43,060 nt of DNA, taken from a virus. The notes under the pieces were generated by a model. The model had not been told where the DNA came from. It worked only from the letters and a program-made list of their open reading frames with translations, and did not search any database. A program made the translations under genes and the position numbers. The first letter of the stretch is position 1, and each line of letters opens with the position of its first letter. Where the stretch lies: positions 1 through 43,060 of IMG/VR virus record IMGVR_UViG_3300021962_000211. One strand, given 5' to 3'. Below, one piece after another: positions 35,190 through 40,118 of the stretch.

Positions 35190-35549
35190 TCATGCGAGCA
35201 GCAGTTCGTTAGAAAGAGTGCCCAACTTCATGGCGTTACGAAACTCAGTGGTGAAGAATTCAGTGCCATTGTAGAGGCGAATGAACCACTGATAGTCTTT
35301 CTGAAATACACCTTCCCCAGCGATTGCGTGCTCACTCAGAATAGCATTGATGCGGGACTTGGTGGTCACAGACTGATAACCACCGTCCCAAAGACGCACA
35401 CCGAAGTCACCAACCTCTGCAATCTTATTGCCATGGAGATATACCGTAGAGGTGTTAGTTTCGGCGTCAAAGGTAACTTCAGTGTTAGCAGACTGCCAGT
35501 TGATGCCGTTAGTGATAGCGGCGTTCATTTGGGTTTCGATCTTACGCAT
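35190..35549 (-). CDS. Unknown cyanophage-type protein, 119 residues
   Basis: The protein begins MRKIETQMNAAITNGINWQS and contains ANTEVTFDAETNTSTVYLHG, NKIAEVGDFGVRLWDGGYQS and VTTKSRINAILSEHAIAGEG. The AAITNGxNWQSxNT...YLHGNxIA...GGxQSxTTKSRINA pattern recalls a recurrent uncharacterised family of small phage proteins. It looks like an alpha/beta fold, without catalytic motifs I can name. Codons are biased to the highly expressed type. It is followed by a strong terminator, and the leader GTCAAACAACC resembles other island leaders. Confidence 0.72.
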   Translation of the reverse strand: MRKIETQMNAAITNGINWQSANTEVTFDAETNTSTVYLHGNKIAEVGDFGVRLWDGGYQSVTTKSRINAILSEHAIAGEGVFQKDYQWFIRLYNGTEFFTTEFRNAMKLGTLSNELLLA

Positions 35550-35610
35550 GAGAGGTGAGGTTGTTTGACTTGAGATAACAATACAGGATCTGGGGGACTT
35601 GTGTCGGTTT

Positions 35611-35635
35611 GGTGGACAGTCCCCCGACTGTCACA
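35611..35635. repeat. Dispersed hairpin repeat, copy B
   Basis: GGTGGACAGTCCCCC then GACTGTCACA; arms GACAGT/ACTGTC. It overlaps the stop codon of the 58-residue gene at 35631, as copy A abuts a stop. Confidence 0.8.
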
Positions 35636-35807
35636 CCAGGAAGGTGGAGGGGTCACCGTAGTCTCCGACGATGTTACCGAAGCAATCGCGGATCTCAGCG
35701 TAACCGAACTCCTCAGACAGGTCCAGGCAAATCAGCATAGCACGGTCCAGGTCCGTGGTGGTTTCGTTCTCCTCAGGAGCAGAGGGGCAAAGGATTTCGT
35801 AAGTCAT
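35631..35807 (-). CDS. Small acidic unknown protein, 58 residues
   Basis: The start at 35807 gives MTYEILCPSAPEENETTTDL then DRAMLICLDLSEEFGYAEIR and DCFGNIVGDYGDPSTFLV. It is acidic with three Cys and looks like a short alpha/beta protein; family not recognised. GC-rich codons match the island. No clear promoter is visible upstream. Copy B of the hairpin repeat covers its stop and copy C lies about 40 bases upstream of the start. Confidence 0.65.
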   Translation of the reverse strand: MTYEILCPSAPEENETTTDLDRAMLICLDLSEEFGYAEIRDCFGNIVGDYGDPSTFLV

Positions 35808-35847
35808 GAAGACATGATGACACGGATTCGGACGCAATGGGGACAAT

Positions 35848-35872
35848 GGTGGACACCTACCCGACTGTCACA
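35848..35872. repeat. Dispersed hairpin repeat, copy C
   Basis: GGTGGACACCTACCC then GACTGTCACA matches copy B at most positions, but substitutions in the left arm weaken the stem. Confidence 0.65.
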
Positions 35873-35884
35873 ACCCCTCCCTTC

Positions 35885-35930
35885 TGATACGAATCCGTAT
35901 CAGCAAAAATATAACACTACGAATCCGTAG
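35885..35930. repeat. Two hairpins with identical AATC loops
   Basis: TGATACG-AATC-CGTATCA (35885-35902) and CTACG-AATC-CGTAG (35917-35930). The arms differ but the G-AATC-C centre is the same. They lie between the GC-rich island and the AT-rich region. Confidence 0.75.
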
Positions 35931-35977
35931 CGGCAGCCGACCCAAAGTATAAAACAGTGGCGCACGAGTTAGCATCA

Positions 35978-36025
35978 CAAACTCATGAAGAGTTTGCTAT
36001 ACTTAAGAACGAACTTGTAAGTATA
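35978..36025. repeat. Two consecutive inverted repeats
   Basis: CAAACTC-ATGAA-GAGTTTG (35978-35996, 7-bp arms) is followed by TATACTTA (35998-36005) paired with TAAGTATA (36018-36025), 8-bp arms with a 12-base spacer. The arms carry TATACT/TATAAT-like boxes on both strands. No gene overlaps them. Confidence 0.75.
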
Positions 36026-36027
36026 AT

Positions 36028-36055
36028 AATGTGCCAGTAATCATAGTGGCACATT
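36028..36055 (-). terminator. Hairpin spanning the end of the 36-residue ORF
   Basis: AATGTGCCA (36028-36036) pairs with TGGCACATT (36047-36055), 9-bp perfect arms and a 10-base loop. It overlaps the stop codon of the ORF at 36054. On the minus strand an AT-rich stretch ATTATTATAC follows, so it may be a weak terminator or a processing site. Confidence 0.55.
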
Positions 36056-36164
36056 ACATCTCCACTTCGTATTCTTTTATGTTAGTGTTAACTTCTTCGT
36101 CACCATGTAGATCTAAAAGATCTCTCCAATTTAGACTGCGTAAGTCTAAATCATCATAACACAT
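36054..36164 (-). CDS. Very small acidic protein, 36 residues
   Basis: ATG 36164 opens MCYDDLDLRSLNWRDLLDLH then GDEEVNTNIKEYEVEM. It is acidic with an LNWRDLLDLH helix; no signal or membrane segment. Start CYDDLDL echoes the YDDYDLD start of the neighbouring 54-residue ORF, so the two may share an origin. Support is compositional: long open frame for this AT-rich region, clean bounds, and a hairpin at the stop. No family recognised. Confidence 0.55.
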   Translation of the reverse strand: MCYDDLDLRSLNWRDLLDLHGDEEVNTNIKEYEVEM

Positions 36165-36273
36165 TACGTTGAGCGTTATAGTAACTAGGCGCTTGTTATG
36201 TGTTAACATGTGACTAGATGTGCGTGTTTACGTATAATCTAGTGTGTGTATCTAGATGTGTATTATCTAGTAC

Positions 36274-36289
36274 ACATTATGCATAATGT
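36274..36289. promoter_or_regulatory. 16-bp perfect palindrome at a stop codon
   Basis: ACATTATGCATAATGT is a perfect palindrome without a loop and includes the TAA stop of the 54-residue ORF. A dimeric protein site is more likely than a terminator. Confidence 0.55.
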
Positions 36290-36441
36290 TGATACGCAAG
36301 CGTGTTGTAATCTTGTGTATCTCGTGCATAATCCTCGTCGAGATCTTGTGCATCTAGTTGAGCATAATACTCGTAGAATACATCCTCGTCGAGATTATAA
36401 TCGTTGCTAAATGTATAGTCGAGATCGTAATCGTCGTACAT
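36277..36441 (-). CDS. Very small Asp/Tyr-rich protein with LDED repeats, 54 residues
   Basis: ATG 36441 opens MYDDYDLDYTFSNDYNLDED then VFYEYYAQLDAQDLDEDYAR and DTQDYNTLAYQHYA. It is extremely acidic and rich in Tyr, with three (D/N)LD(E/Y) units encoded by the DNA repeat ATCTCGAC. Such a composition could mimic DNA or bind cations or basic proteins, but this is speculation. A TACAAT promoter lies 33 bases upstream. I recall similar short acidic ORFs in cyanophages. Confidence 0.65.
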   Translation of the reverse strand: MYDDYDLDYTFSNDYNLDEDVFYEYYAQLDAQDLDEDYARDTQDYNTLAYQHYA

Positions 36442-36528
36442 AATTCTCGTCGAGATCTGATGAACGCTTGTTTATTGTAGCATATATCTAGTCGAGATTC
36501 AACCTTTCTAGGTATAAGTCTCGTCGAG
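36334..36528. repeat. Palindromic CTCGTCGAG repeat family
   Basis: Perfect copies of CTCGTCGAG start at 36334, 36385, 36446 and 36520, with degenerate copies near 36416 and 36488. On the minus strand they read ATCTCGAC. Three of the six lie in the 54-residue ORF; the others lie upstream of its start. Confidence 0.8.
36474..36479 (-). promoter_or_regulatory. Extended -10 promoter TGC-TACAAT
   Basis: ATATGCTACAATAAAC on the minus strand, 33 bases before the ATG at 36441. Confidence 0.6.
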
Positions 36529-36540
36529 ATTCATAACCAT

Positions 36541-36548
36541 TATTTATA
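36541..36548 (-). promoter_or_regulatory. T4-type late promoter TATAAATA
   Basis: A perfect late box in the gap upstream of the 54-residue ORF, giving this small gene both a sigma70-like and a late promoter. Confidence 0.65.
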
Positions 36549-36655
36549 AGTTTCTGTGAATTTATGTGTGGGTCTCCTGATATTTTCGCGGGCGTCAGAC
36601 TTGACAACTTGCGCGTCTTATGATACGCTCGCTAAACTTGCATAAGATCCGACCC

Positions 36656-36708
36656 TTTATAAGGTTTTAGAGAGTATAAGGAGGAGGGGTTTATAAGGTT
36701 TTAGAGAG
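36656..36708. repeat. Two 19-bp direct repeats
   Basis: TTTATAAGGTTTTAGAGAG occurs at 36656-36674 and 36690-36708, exact copies 34 bases apart, in a non-coding gap. The spacing, close to three helical turns, would put bound proteins on about the same face of the DNA. Confidence 0.85.
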
Positions 36709-36808
36709 GTATTATGATACTAATTCATATCATTATTCAACCTTATTACGAATACTTATCAAGAAGAATAAAACATTCATTTATATTTAAAAAGGTATTT
36801 TTAATACT

Positions 36809-36829
36809 AAAAAACCCCATTTAAGGGGT
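36809..36829 (-). terminator. Rho-independent terminator after the MKTF genes
   Basis: Minus strand ACCCC-TTAAAT-GGGGT followed by TTTTTAG, 24 bases after the stop of the 115-residue gene. Confidence 0.8.
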
Positions 36830-36852
36830 AAAAGTGCTAATTTTAACTTATT

Positions 36853-37200
36853 TTACCTTTGTTTTAGTTGTGCTACCCTACCAGTACCATAAGGTTGATT
36901 ACCAGAAGGAATTAACTGTTCTCTCTTCTTCTGTTGTTCTTCTCTATTACGTTGTGCTAATGGTTTCAATGCTAGATCATATAATGCTTTACCTGCACCA
37001 ATACCAGTAGTAACAACAGAAGACATTGGTGCAATATTCTTAGGTACTGCTTCTAATGCTTTTAACTTAGGAAGCATTGTTAGTGCATGAGTTGTTATAA
37101 ACGGTACTGCTTGTCTACCTGCATATCGAGTACCATAATGTACTGCTCTTAGACTTCTGCTAATGTCTGCTTCTTGAATGAATTGATTGAATGTTTTCAT
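36853..37200 (-). CDS. MKTF-type protein, likely packaged internal protein (115 aa)
   Basis: The N-terminus MKTFNQFIQEADIS closely resembles the capsid-targeting sequence of T4 internal head proteins (MKTxxEFIxEA form), which the gp21 protease cuts after an I/L-x-E site; here FIQE-A fits well. The rest is basic and partly hydrophobic (YAGRQAVPFITTHALTMLPK, MSSVVTTGIGAGKALYDLAL) with a Lys/Arg/Gln-rich tail. The inferred role is a protein packed in the head and ejected with DNA. TAATG coupling to the sister gene and a terminator after it make the two a small unit. Confidence 0.68.
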   Translation of the reverse strand: MKTFNQFIQEADISRSLRAVHYGTRYAGRQAVPFITTHALTMLPKLKALEAVPKNIAPMSSVVTTGIGAGKALYDLALKPLAQRNREEQQKKREQLIPSGNQPYGTGRVAQLKQR

Positions 37201-37598
37201 TAGTCTAACCCCTGTTGTTCTGCTGCTTTTCTCATTCTTTCACGCATTGCTTGTCTACGCAAATCCCTTTGTATTTGGGGTTGGTTTGCTCTTGCTGCTG
37301 ATGCTTCTCTTCTTGCAGTATCAGTACCAATTAACTCATCAATACCTTGTTCTGCTTTTTCTCTTGCCCTACGTTGCGCTTCTGCTTTACGTTCTTCTTT
37401 CTTCTGTCTATTATAAGCATCATTTGGATTAAGGCGACCACGTTGTACATTAGGAGTACGGGGTTTAGCAGTATCCGCCTTCATAAGATCAGATACTAAC
37501 TTAATACCACCAACAATAATAGGTAATGCTGCTTTACCTATAGGTGCTGCTAGTGGTAATACTAACGCTGCTTCTTGAAACTCTTGAAATGTCTTCAC
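37200..37598 (-). CDS. MKTF-type protein, likely packaged internal protein (132 aa)
   Basis: A GTG start at 37598 opens MKTFQEFQEAALVLPLAAPI. The first ten residues match the T4 capsid-targeting form, although the cleavage-like site is FQE-A rather than the usual I/L-x-E. A hydrophobic stretch follows (residues 11-38), then a very charged helical region (RQKKEERKAEAQRRAREKAE, and RRQAMRERMRKAAEQ at the end). It pairs with the next gene by a TAATG overlap and shares the start motif, so they are probably duplicates in function. No clear Shine-Dalgarno lies before the GTG. Confidence 0.65.
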   Translation of the reverse strand: MKTFQEFQEAALVLPLAAPIGKAALPIIVGGIKLVSDLMKADTAKPRTPNVQRGRLNPNDAYNRQKKEERKAEAQRRAREKAEQGIDELIGTDTARREASAARANQPQIQRDLRRQAMRERMRKAAEQQGLD

Positions 37599-37610
37599 CG
37601 CTATGATGGA

Positions 37611-37859
37611 TTACTTCTCATCATATTTATTTGCTCGTGACTTAATGTATTTCAACTGATGATAATACTCAGGGAAACATAACACTAACGTACGAGTCTT
37701 ATGGTGTATTGGACAATGGATAATATCCTCCTCATCCTTACACTTCACACCTATTTCAATCGTTATGTATTGGGAATCTTTGTAGTAGATCCAACCTTCT
37801 ACTGAGTGTTTATCTTTATTCCACATTACATAATCATCGACTTCAGGCGTATAAGGCAT
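37611..37859 (-). CDS. Small conserved-type protein (MPYTPEVDDYVMWNK)
   Basis: The 82-residue protein begins MPYTPEVDDYVMWNKDKHSV, followed by EGWIYYKDSQYITIEIGVKC and KDEEDIIHCPIHHKTRTLVL. The N-terminal part looks like a small beta barrel (VDDYVxW...GWIYYKDxxYITIE) and the CIHH-like CPIHHK plus Cys residues could hold a metal. I recall close relatives in many cyanomyoviruses; function unknown. It overlaps the gene upstream by 17 bases. Confidence 0.75.
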   Translation of the reverse strand: MPYTPEVDDYVMWNKDKHSVEGWIYYKDSQYITIEIGVKCKDEEDIIHCPIHHKTRTLVLCFPEYYHQLKYIKSRANKYDEK

Positions 37860-38166
37860 ACTCTAATGGATTGAGGTTGAGGGGCATAGAAGTATAAGGA
37901 GATGTGTTTGTGAGTTGTACTACATCTCCTACTGTTTTTGAGTTAATGGGGGCGTGGAAACGTTTGGTCTTTGTATTGTAGAATCCCCAGATAGTACGAG
38001 TTGGAGCACCACCATTGTACACAAACCGACGATTACATAAAAGGAAGACAGCAATAACATCACGCTTGAATTGTACTGCCTCATATTCATAATTAGTCGG
38101 TGGTTGATGTGGTATCAGGGATAGCACGAAGTCGCTTAGGATTTGTTCCTTCATTGATGAGTTCAT
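37843..38166 (-). CDS. Small unknown protein with overlapping start
   Basis: The frame from ATG 38166 has 107 residues; the conserved-looking part starts near NYEYEAVQFKRDVIAVFLLC and continues RRFVYNGGAPTRTIWGFYNT and KTKRFHAPINSKTVGDVVQL. The first 24 codons overlap the previous gene by 74 bases, so a later, non-ATG start is possible. It is probably an alpha/beta protein; no family named. It overlaps the MPYTPEV gene at the other end. Confidence 0.62.
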   Translation of the reverse strand: MNSSMKEQILSDFVLSLIPHQPPTNYEYEAVQFKRDVIAVFLLCNRRFVYNGGAPTRTIWGFYNTKTKRFHAPINSKTVGDVVQLTNTSPYTSMPLNLNPLEYALYA

Positions 38167-38275
38167 CTAATAATGCTTTCGCCTGTTCTTTGTTCAGTTT
38201 GGTAGAATTGCCTGGTACAACTTCCCATCCAGTCGTAACAAACTCTTCAACCTTATACAGTTTCTCTTCAGTCAT
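38093..38275 (-). CDS. Small acidic protein, 60 residues
   Basis: MTEEKLYKVEEFVTTGWEVV is followed by PGNSTKLNKEQAKALLDELI and NEGTNPKRLRAIPDTTSTTD. It has a short beta start, a helix (LNKEQAKALLDELINEG) and a basic end, reminiscent of small cyanophage ORFs with an LYxVEEF...GW.....LTKEQ pattern. It starts three bases after the upstream stop. Function unknown. Confidence 0.75.
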   Translation of the reverse strand: MTEEKLYKVEEFVTTGWEVVPGNSTKLNKEQAKALLDELINEGTNPKRLRAIPDTTSTTD

Positions 38276-38278
38276 TGT

Positions 38279-38512
38279 TCAAGTGGTGAATGTTTCTACA
38301 ATACCTGATTCTTCATCGTTCGCTAATGCATAAGTCGATGCTAGCGTAACCTTTTCCATAATCAGGTTATCGTATTTAGAATCACATTCGTCCCGCCAAT
38401 CTAACAAAATATCATGGCATTCAACGTCACTTTCAGCAATGACGTTTAATAAACCACCATACTCTGATGAAGGAAAAGGAACCCAATAATCAACCAAATA
38501 CAGGTACTTCAT
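38279..38512 (-). CDS. Small conserved-type protein (MKYLYLVDYWVPFP)
   Basis: The 77-residue protein begins MKYLYLVDYWVPFPSSEYGG, followed by LLNVIAESDVECHDILLDWR and DECDSKYDNLIMEKVTLAST. Its length and its YWVPFPSSEYGG/CHDIL motifs match a recurrent cyanomyovirus protein of unknown role. It appears alpha/beta, with a strand, a helix including the CHDILLDWR part and a second strand. A TACAAT box lies at 38541-38546 inside the upstream ORF. Confidence 0.78.
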   Translation of the reverse strand: MKYLYLVDYWVPFPSSEYGGLLNVIAESDVECHDILLDWRDECDSKYDNLIMEKVTLASTYALANDEESGIVETFTT

Positions 38513-38525
38513 TTGTGTGTGTAAA

Positions 38526-38705
38526 TTACTCCTCGATTCTATTGTAGTTTTTTGTGCTTGTCAATAGGGATAACTGCCGATTGATTTCTACTTGAAGTGT
38601 GACCAATTTATTCTTCATAAACTGCTCATACTGATTTCCTTCAATGAGTGAAAGAATGTTATTCGTTTGCATTAACGCCAAATGCAACTTCACTTCCTCA
38701 GTCAC
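38526..38705 (-). CDS. Small helical protein with GTG start, 59 residues
   Basis: The GTG at 38705 overlaps the upstream stop as GTGA, with GGAGGAG a short distance upstream. It reads MTEEVKLHLALMQTNNILSL, IEGNQYEQFMKNKLVTLQVE, INRQLSLLTSTKN. All helical with leucine heptads, so probably a small coiled coil. No ATG alternative fits as well. Confidence 0.72.
   Translation of the reverse strand: MTEEVKLHLALMQTNNILSLIEGNQYEQFMKNKLVTLQVEINRQLSLLTSTKNYNRIEE
38541..38546 (-). promoter_or_regulatory. Possible -10 box TACAAT
   Basis: TACAAT on the minus strand lies within the end of the 59-residue ORF, 29 bases before the ATG at 38512. Confidence 0.35.
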
Positions 38706-38848
38706 AGAAACTCCTCCATCAAATAATCGACAGTCACTTCCATCTTTGCCGCACTGTTCTCCAGAAACTCATCCAATAATTCAGGAGCATCCTCCTGCAT
38801 TACCGTTAAAGTCTGATACCACAGTTTAGTAGGAAGGGACGACATCAT
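38702..38848 (-). CDS. Small acidic helical protein, 48 residues
   Basis: From the first of two ATGs (38848) it reads MMSSLPTKLWYQTLTVMQED then APELLDEFLENSAAKMEVTV and DYLMEEFL. It overlaps the end of the upstream ORF by 23 bases and ends in the GTGA overlap with the next gene. A longer start at 38953 would lie mostly inside the upstream gene and is not preferred. Helical and acidic; function unknown. Confidence 0.65.
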   Translation of the reverse strand: MMSSLPTKLWYQTLTVMQEDAPELLDEFLENSAAKMEVTVDYLMEEFL

Positions 38849-39032
38849 TTCGGAGTCCTGTTTCTGTTCGGTCAAGAGTTTCCCAAATTGAGTGAAGTCG
38901 TTCGTAGAGTGCTGCTGTTGATCCATACTCTTTCGCAATGCGGTTTTCATCAATGGTTTCTATTAACTGCAATGCAGATAGAATTACTCCTATCTCATGC
39001 ACGTTTAAGTTAATATCTACATTCGTCTTCAT
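38826..39032 (-). CDS. Small helical protein with strong ribosome-binding site
   Basis: ATG 39032 is preceded by GGAGGA and by a TGC-TAAAAT promoter, so this is the start of a small operon. The 68 residues run MKTNVDINLNVHEIGVILSA, LQLIETIDENRIAKEYGSTA, ALYERLHSIWETLDRTETGL. The ELGVILSALQLI...EYGSTAALYERL pattern looks like a helical hairpin and recurs in small cyanophage ORFs. Function unknown. Confidence 0.75.
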   Translation of the reverse strand: MKTNVDINLNVHEIGVILSALQLIETIDENRIAKEYGSTAALYERLHSIWETLDRTETGLRNDVVPSY

Positions 39033-39056
39033 TGGTCCTCCGTATAAACTAATACT

Positions 39057-39062
39057 ATTTTA
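39057..39062 (-). promoter_or_regulatory. Extended -10 promoter TGC-TAAAAT
   Basis: TGTGCTAAAATAG lies 24 bases upstream of the ATG at 39032 and is followed by a clear Shine-Dalgarno. Confidence 0.6.
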
Positions 39063-39067
39063 GCACA

Positions 39068-39268
39068 TTAGTCTTGCAGTGAAAAGTTCGGAGCCCACAT
39101 AACAACATATTGTCCGTTATCGTCTCCCTGTGCTTCAAACCATTCTGCATACTCTTCATATAATGCACGACAGGTGTCTTCCTCATCAACTTCTGCACAA
39201 CTCTGGCACAATGCATAAATGTGGTCCAGTTGATCTTCAACAATGTCGATACGTTGTTCGTCAGTCAT
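39068..39268 (-). CDS. Small acidic Cys-containing protein, 66 residues
   Basis: The start at 39268 (MTDEQRIDIVEDQLDHIYAL) lies one base after the stop of the upstream small gene; this is preferred over a start 51 bases earlier inside that gene. It continues CQSCAEVDEEDTCRALYEEY, AEWFEAQGDDNGQYVVMWAP. Helical and acidic, with CxxC. Function unknown. Confidence 0.68.
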   Translation of the reverse strand: MTDEQRIDIVEDQLDHIYALCQSCAEVDEEDTCRALYEEYAEWFEAQGDDNGQYVVMWAPNFSLQD

Positions 39269-39269
39269 T

Positions 39270-39410
39270 TTAGTAAGTCTGAAGTGAGTTGATTTTATCA
39301 TGAAGCACAACCAAATCAAAGACGTTTTGGTTCACTTCACACAAGTCCTGCGACTCAAGAAGTTCAAGCAGAATCTTGATTTCTTTCTGTGAAAGTTCTA
39401 AGGTTTCCAT
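39270..39410 (-). CDS. Very small Leu-rich protein, 46 residues
   Basis: ATG 39410 overlaps the upstream stop as TAATG. The sequence is METLELSQKEIKILLELLES, QDLCEVNQNVFDLVVLHDKI, NSLQTY. It matches the short pattern LSxKEIxxLLxLLE seen in many phage ORFs. Support comes from the tight coupling on both sides. Function unknown. Confidence 0.68.
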   Translation of the reverse strand: METLELSQKEIKILLELLESQDLCEVNQNVFDLVVLHDKINSLQTY

Positions 39411-39646
39411 TACTCAACAGGCATCAAAGACTCAAGCATTTCCTCATCATAGAGTTCTATAACCTCTCCCTTAATGTCATCTTCGGTGCAATCCTGATAG
39501 GCATCCATCAACATATCAAAGCACATCTGACACAAATCATCCATATCCATGCCTTCAACAATCATGTTGGCATAGTTCTCTTTCAGTTGATTGAGTTGTT
39601 CGTTGTTCATGATGTTAGGGTCAGTAGGAAAAGAAACGAAAGACAT
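39410..39646 (-). CDS. Small acidic Cys/Met-rich protein, 78 residues
   Basis: The sequence is MSFVSFPTDPNIMNNEQLNQ, LKENYANMIVEGMDMDDLCQ, MCFDMLMDAYQDCTEDDIKG. A start at the inner MNNEQ is also possible. Its helical YANMIVEGMDMDDLCQM...EEMLESL pattern is one I recall from cyanomyovirus genomes; it is uncharacterised. It is coupled by TGATG to the gene upstream and by TAATG to the next. Confidence 0.75.
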   Translation of the reverse strand: MSFVSFPTDPNIMNNEQLNQLKENYANMIVEGMDMDDLCQMCFDMLMDAYQDCTEDDIKGEVIELYDEEMLESLMPVE

Positions 39647-39771
39647 CAGTAGTCGTAGTTAGCGTTCAGGTACTCATTAACGTCGAACTTGTTGTCTTCG
39701 TCAAGTTCCTGCAACTCAGGAATGTCGAAGATCTCACCAGGAGCGTCAGCAATCTCAAAGAAGTCGTTCAT
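39646..39771 (-). CDS. Very small acidic protein, 41 residues
   Basis: ATG 39771 opens MNDFFEIADAPGEIFDIPEL then QELDEDNKFDVNEYLNANYD. It is the first gene of a coupled string (TGATG with the next) and is directly preceded by the TATACT promoter with leader GACTTCAGTTCAAACGAAAC. Strongly acidic; function unknown. Confidence 0.68.
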   Translation of the reverse strand: MNDFFEIADAPGEIFDIPELQELDEDNKFDVNEYLNANYDY

Positions 39772-39794
39772 GTCGTTTCGTTTGAACTGAAGTC

Positions 39795-39800
39795 AGTATA
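39795..39800 (-). promoter_or_regulatory. Sigma70-like -10 box TATACT with repeated leader
   Basis: CCCTATACTGACTTCAGTT then CAAACGAAACGACATG. Near-copy of the promoter at 34311-34316. Confidence 0.65.
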
Positions 39801-39808
39801 GGGCAGAA

Positions 39809-40045
39809 TCAACCCACCGTGCGGGGGTACTGAGCCAGTTCCTCAGGCGTCACATTCGGCACAATGGTGACGGTGAGGCGCTTCCAACCACGGATCTCAC
39901 GGATCCCCTCTACCACTTGGTTCACCATGCGGTTATGCTGGGAGTCGCGTCCCTTGGCGGTCTTGCACTTAGGGCGCTGAGCATACAGGATGCTGGTGGT
40001 GTCGTCGCTGTTGTCGATTTCGATGCGGTAGGTGGTCTTCAGCAT
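39809..40045 (-). CDS. Small basic protein, 78 residues, VTPEELAQYP tail
   Basis: MLKTTYRIEIDNSDDTTSIL is followed by YAQRPKCKTAKGRDSQHNRM and VNQVVEGIREIRGWKRLTVT, ending VTPEELAQYPRTVG. Beta-strand start, basic loop, helix, strand. GC-rich codons and the promoter type are like the 33-36 kb island rather than its neighbours. Sequence related to its last codons recurs at 40101-40126 and in the metallopeptidase gene's end. Function unknown. Confidence 0.68.
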   Translation of the reverse strand: MLKTTYRIEIDNSDDTTSILYAQRPKCKTAKGRDSQHNRMVNQVVEGIREIRGWKRLTVTIVPNVTPEELAQYPRTVG

Positions 40046-40071
40046 TGGGGCGTTCCCTTGACTACCTTAGT

Positions 40072-40077
40072 AGTATA
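40072..40077 (-). promoter_or_regulatory. Sigma70-like -10 box TATACT with repeated leader
   Basis: GTGCCCTATACTACTAAGGT then AGTCAAGGGAACGCC precedes the ATG at 40045. Shares both parts with the promoter at 41834-41839. Confidence 0.62.
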
Positions 40078-40118
40078 GGGCACCAGAGCACCCCAGAGAG
40101 GGGTACTGTGCCAGTTCT

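Larger units (their letters stand above)
36442..36852. other. 410-base gap without a supported gene
   Basis: It holds, read on the minus strand, a terminator (36809-36829), two 19-bp direct repeats (36656-36708), a perfect late promoter (36541-36548), a dead 8-codon reading MNLDETYT then stop (36508-36534), copies of the ATCTCGAC repeat, and a TACAAT promoter (36474-36479). I see no tRNA-like cloverleaf and no ORF worth calling. Confidence 0.7.

Noticed and set aside
36000-36852. Possible tRNA or CRISPR array in the repeat-rich AT region
   Set aside because: Repeats are short, palindromic and irregularly spaced, and partly coding; no cloverleaf or T-loop sequence was found.
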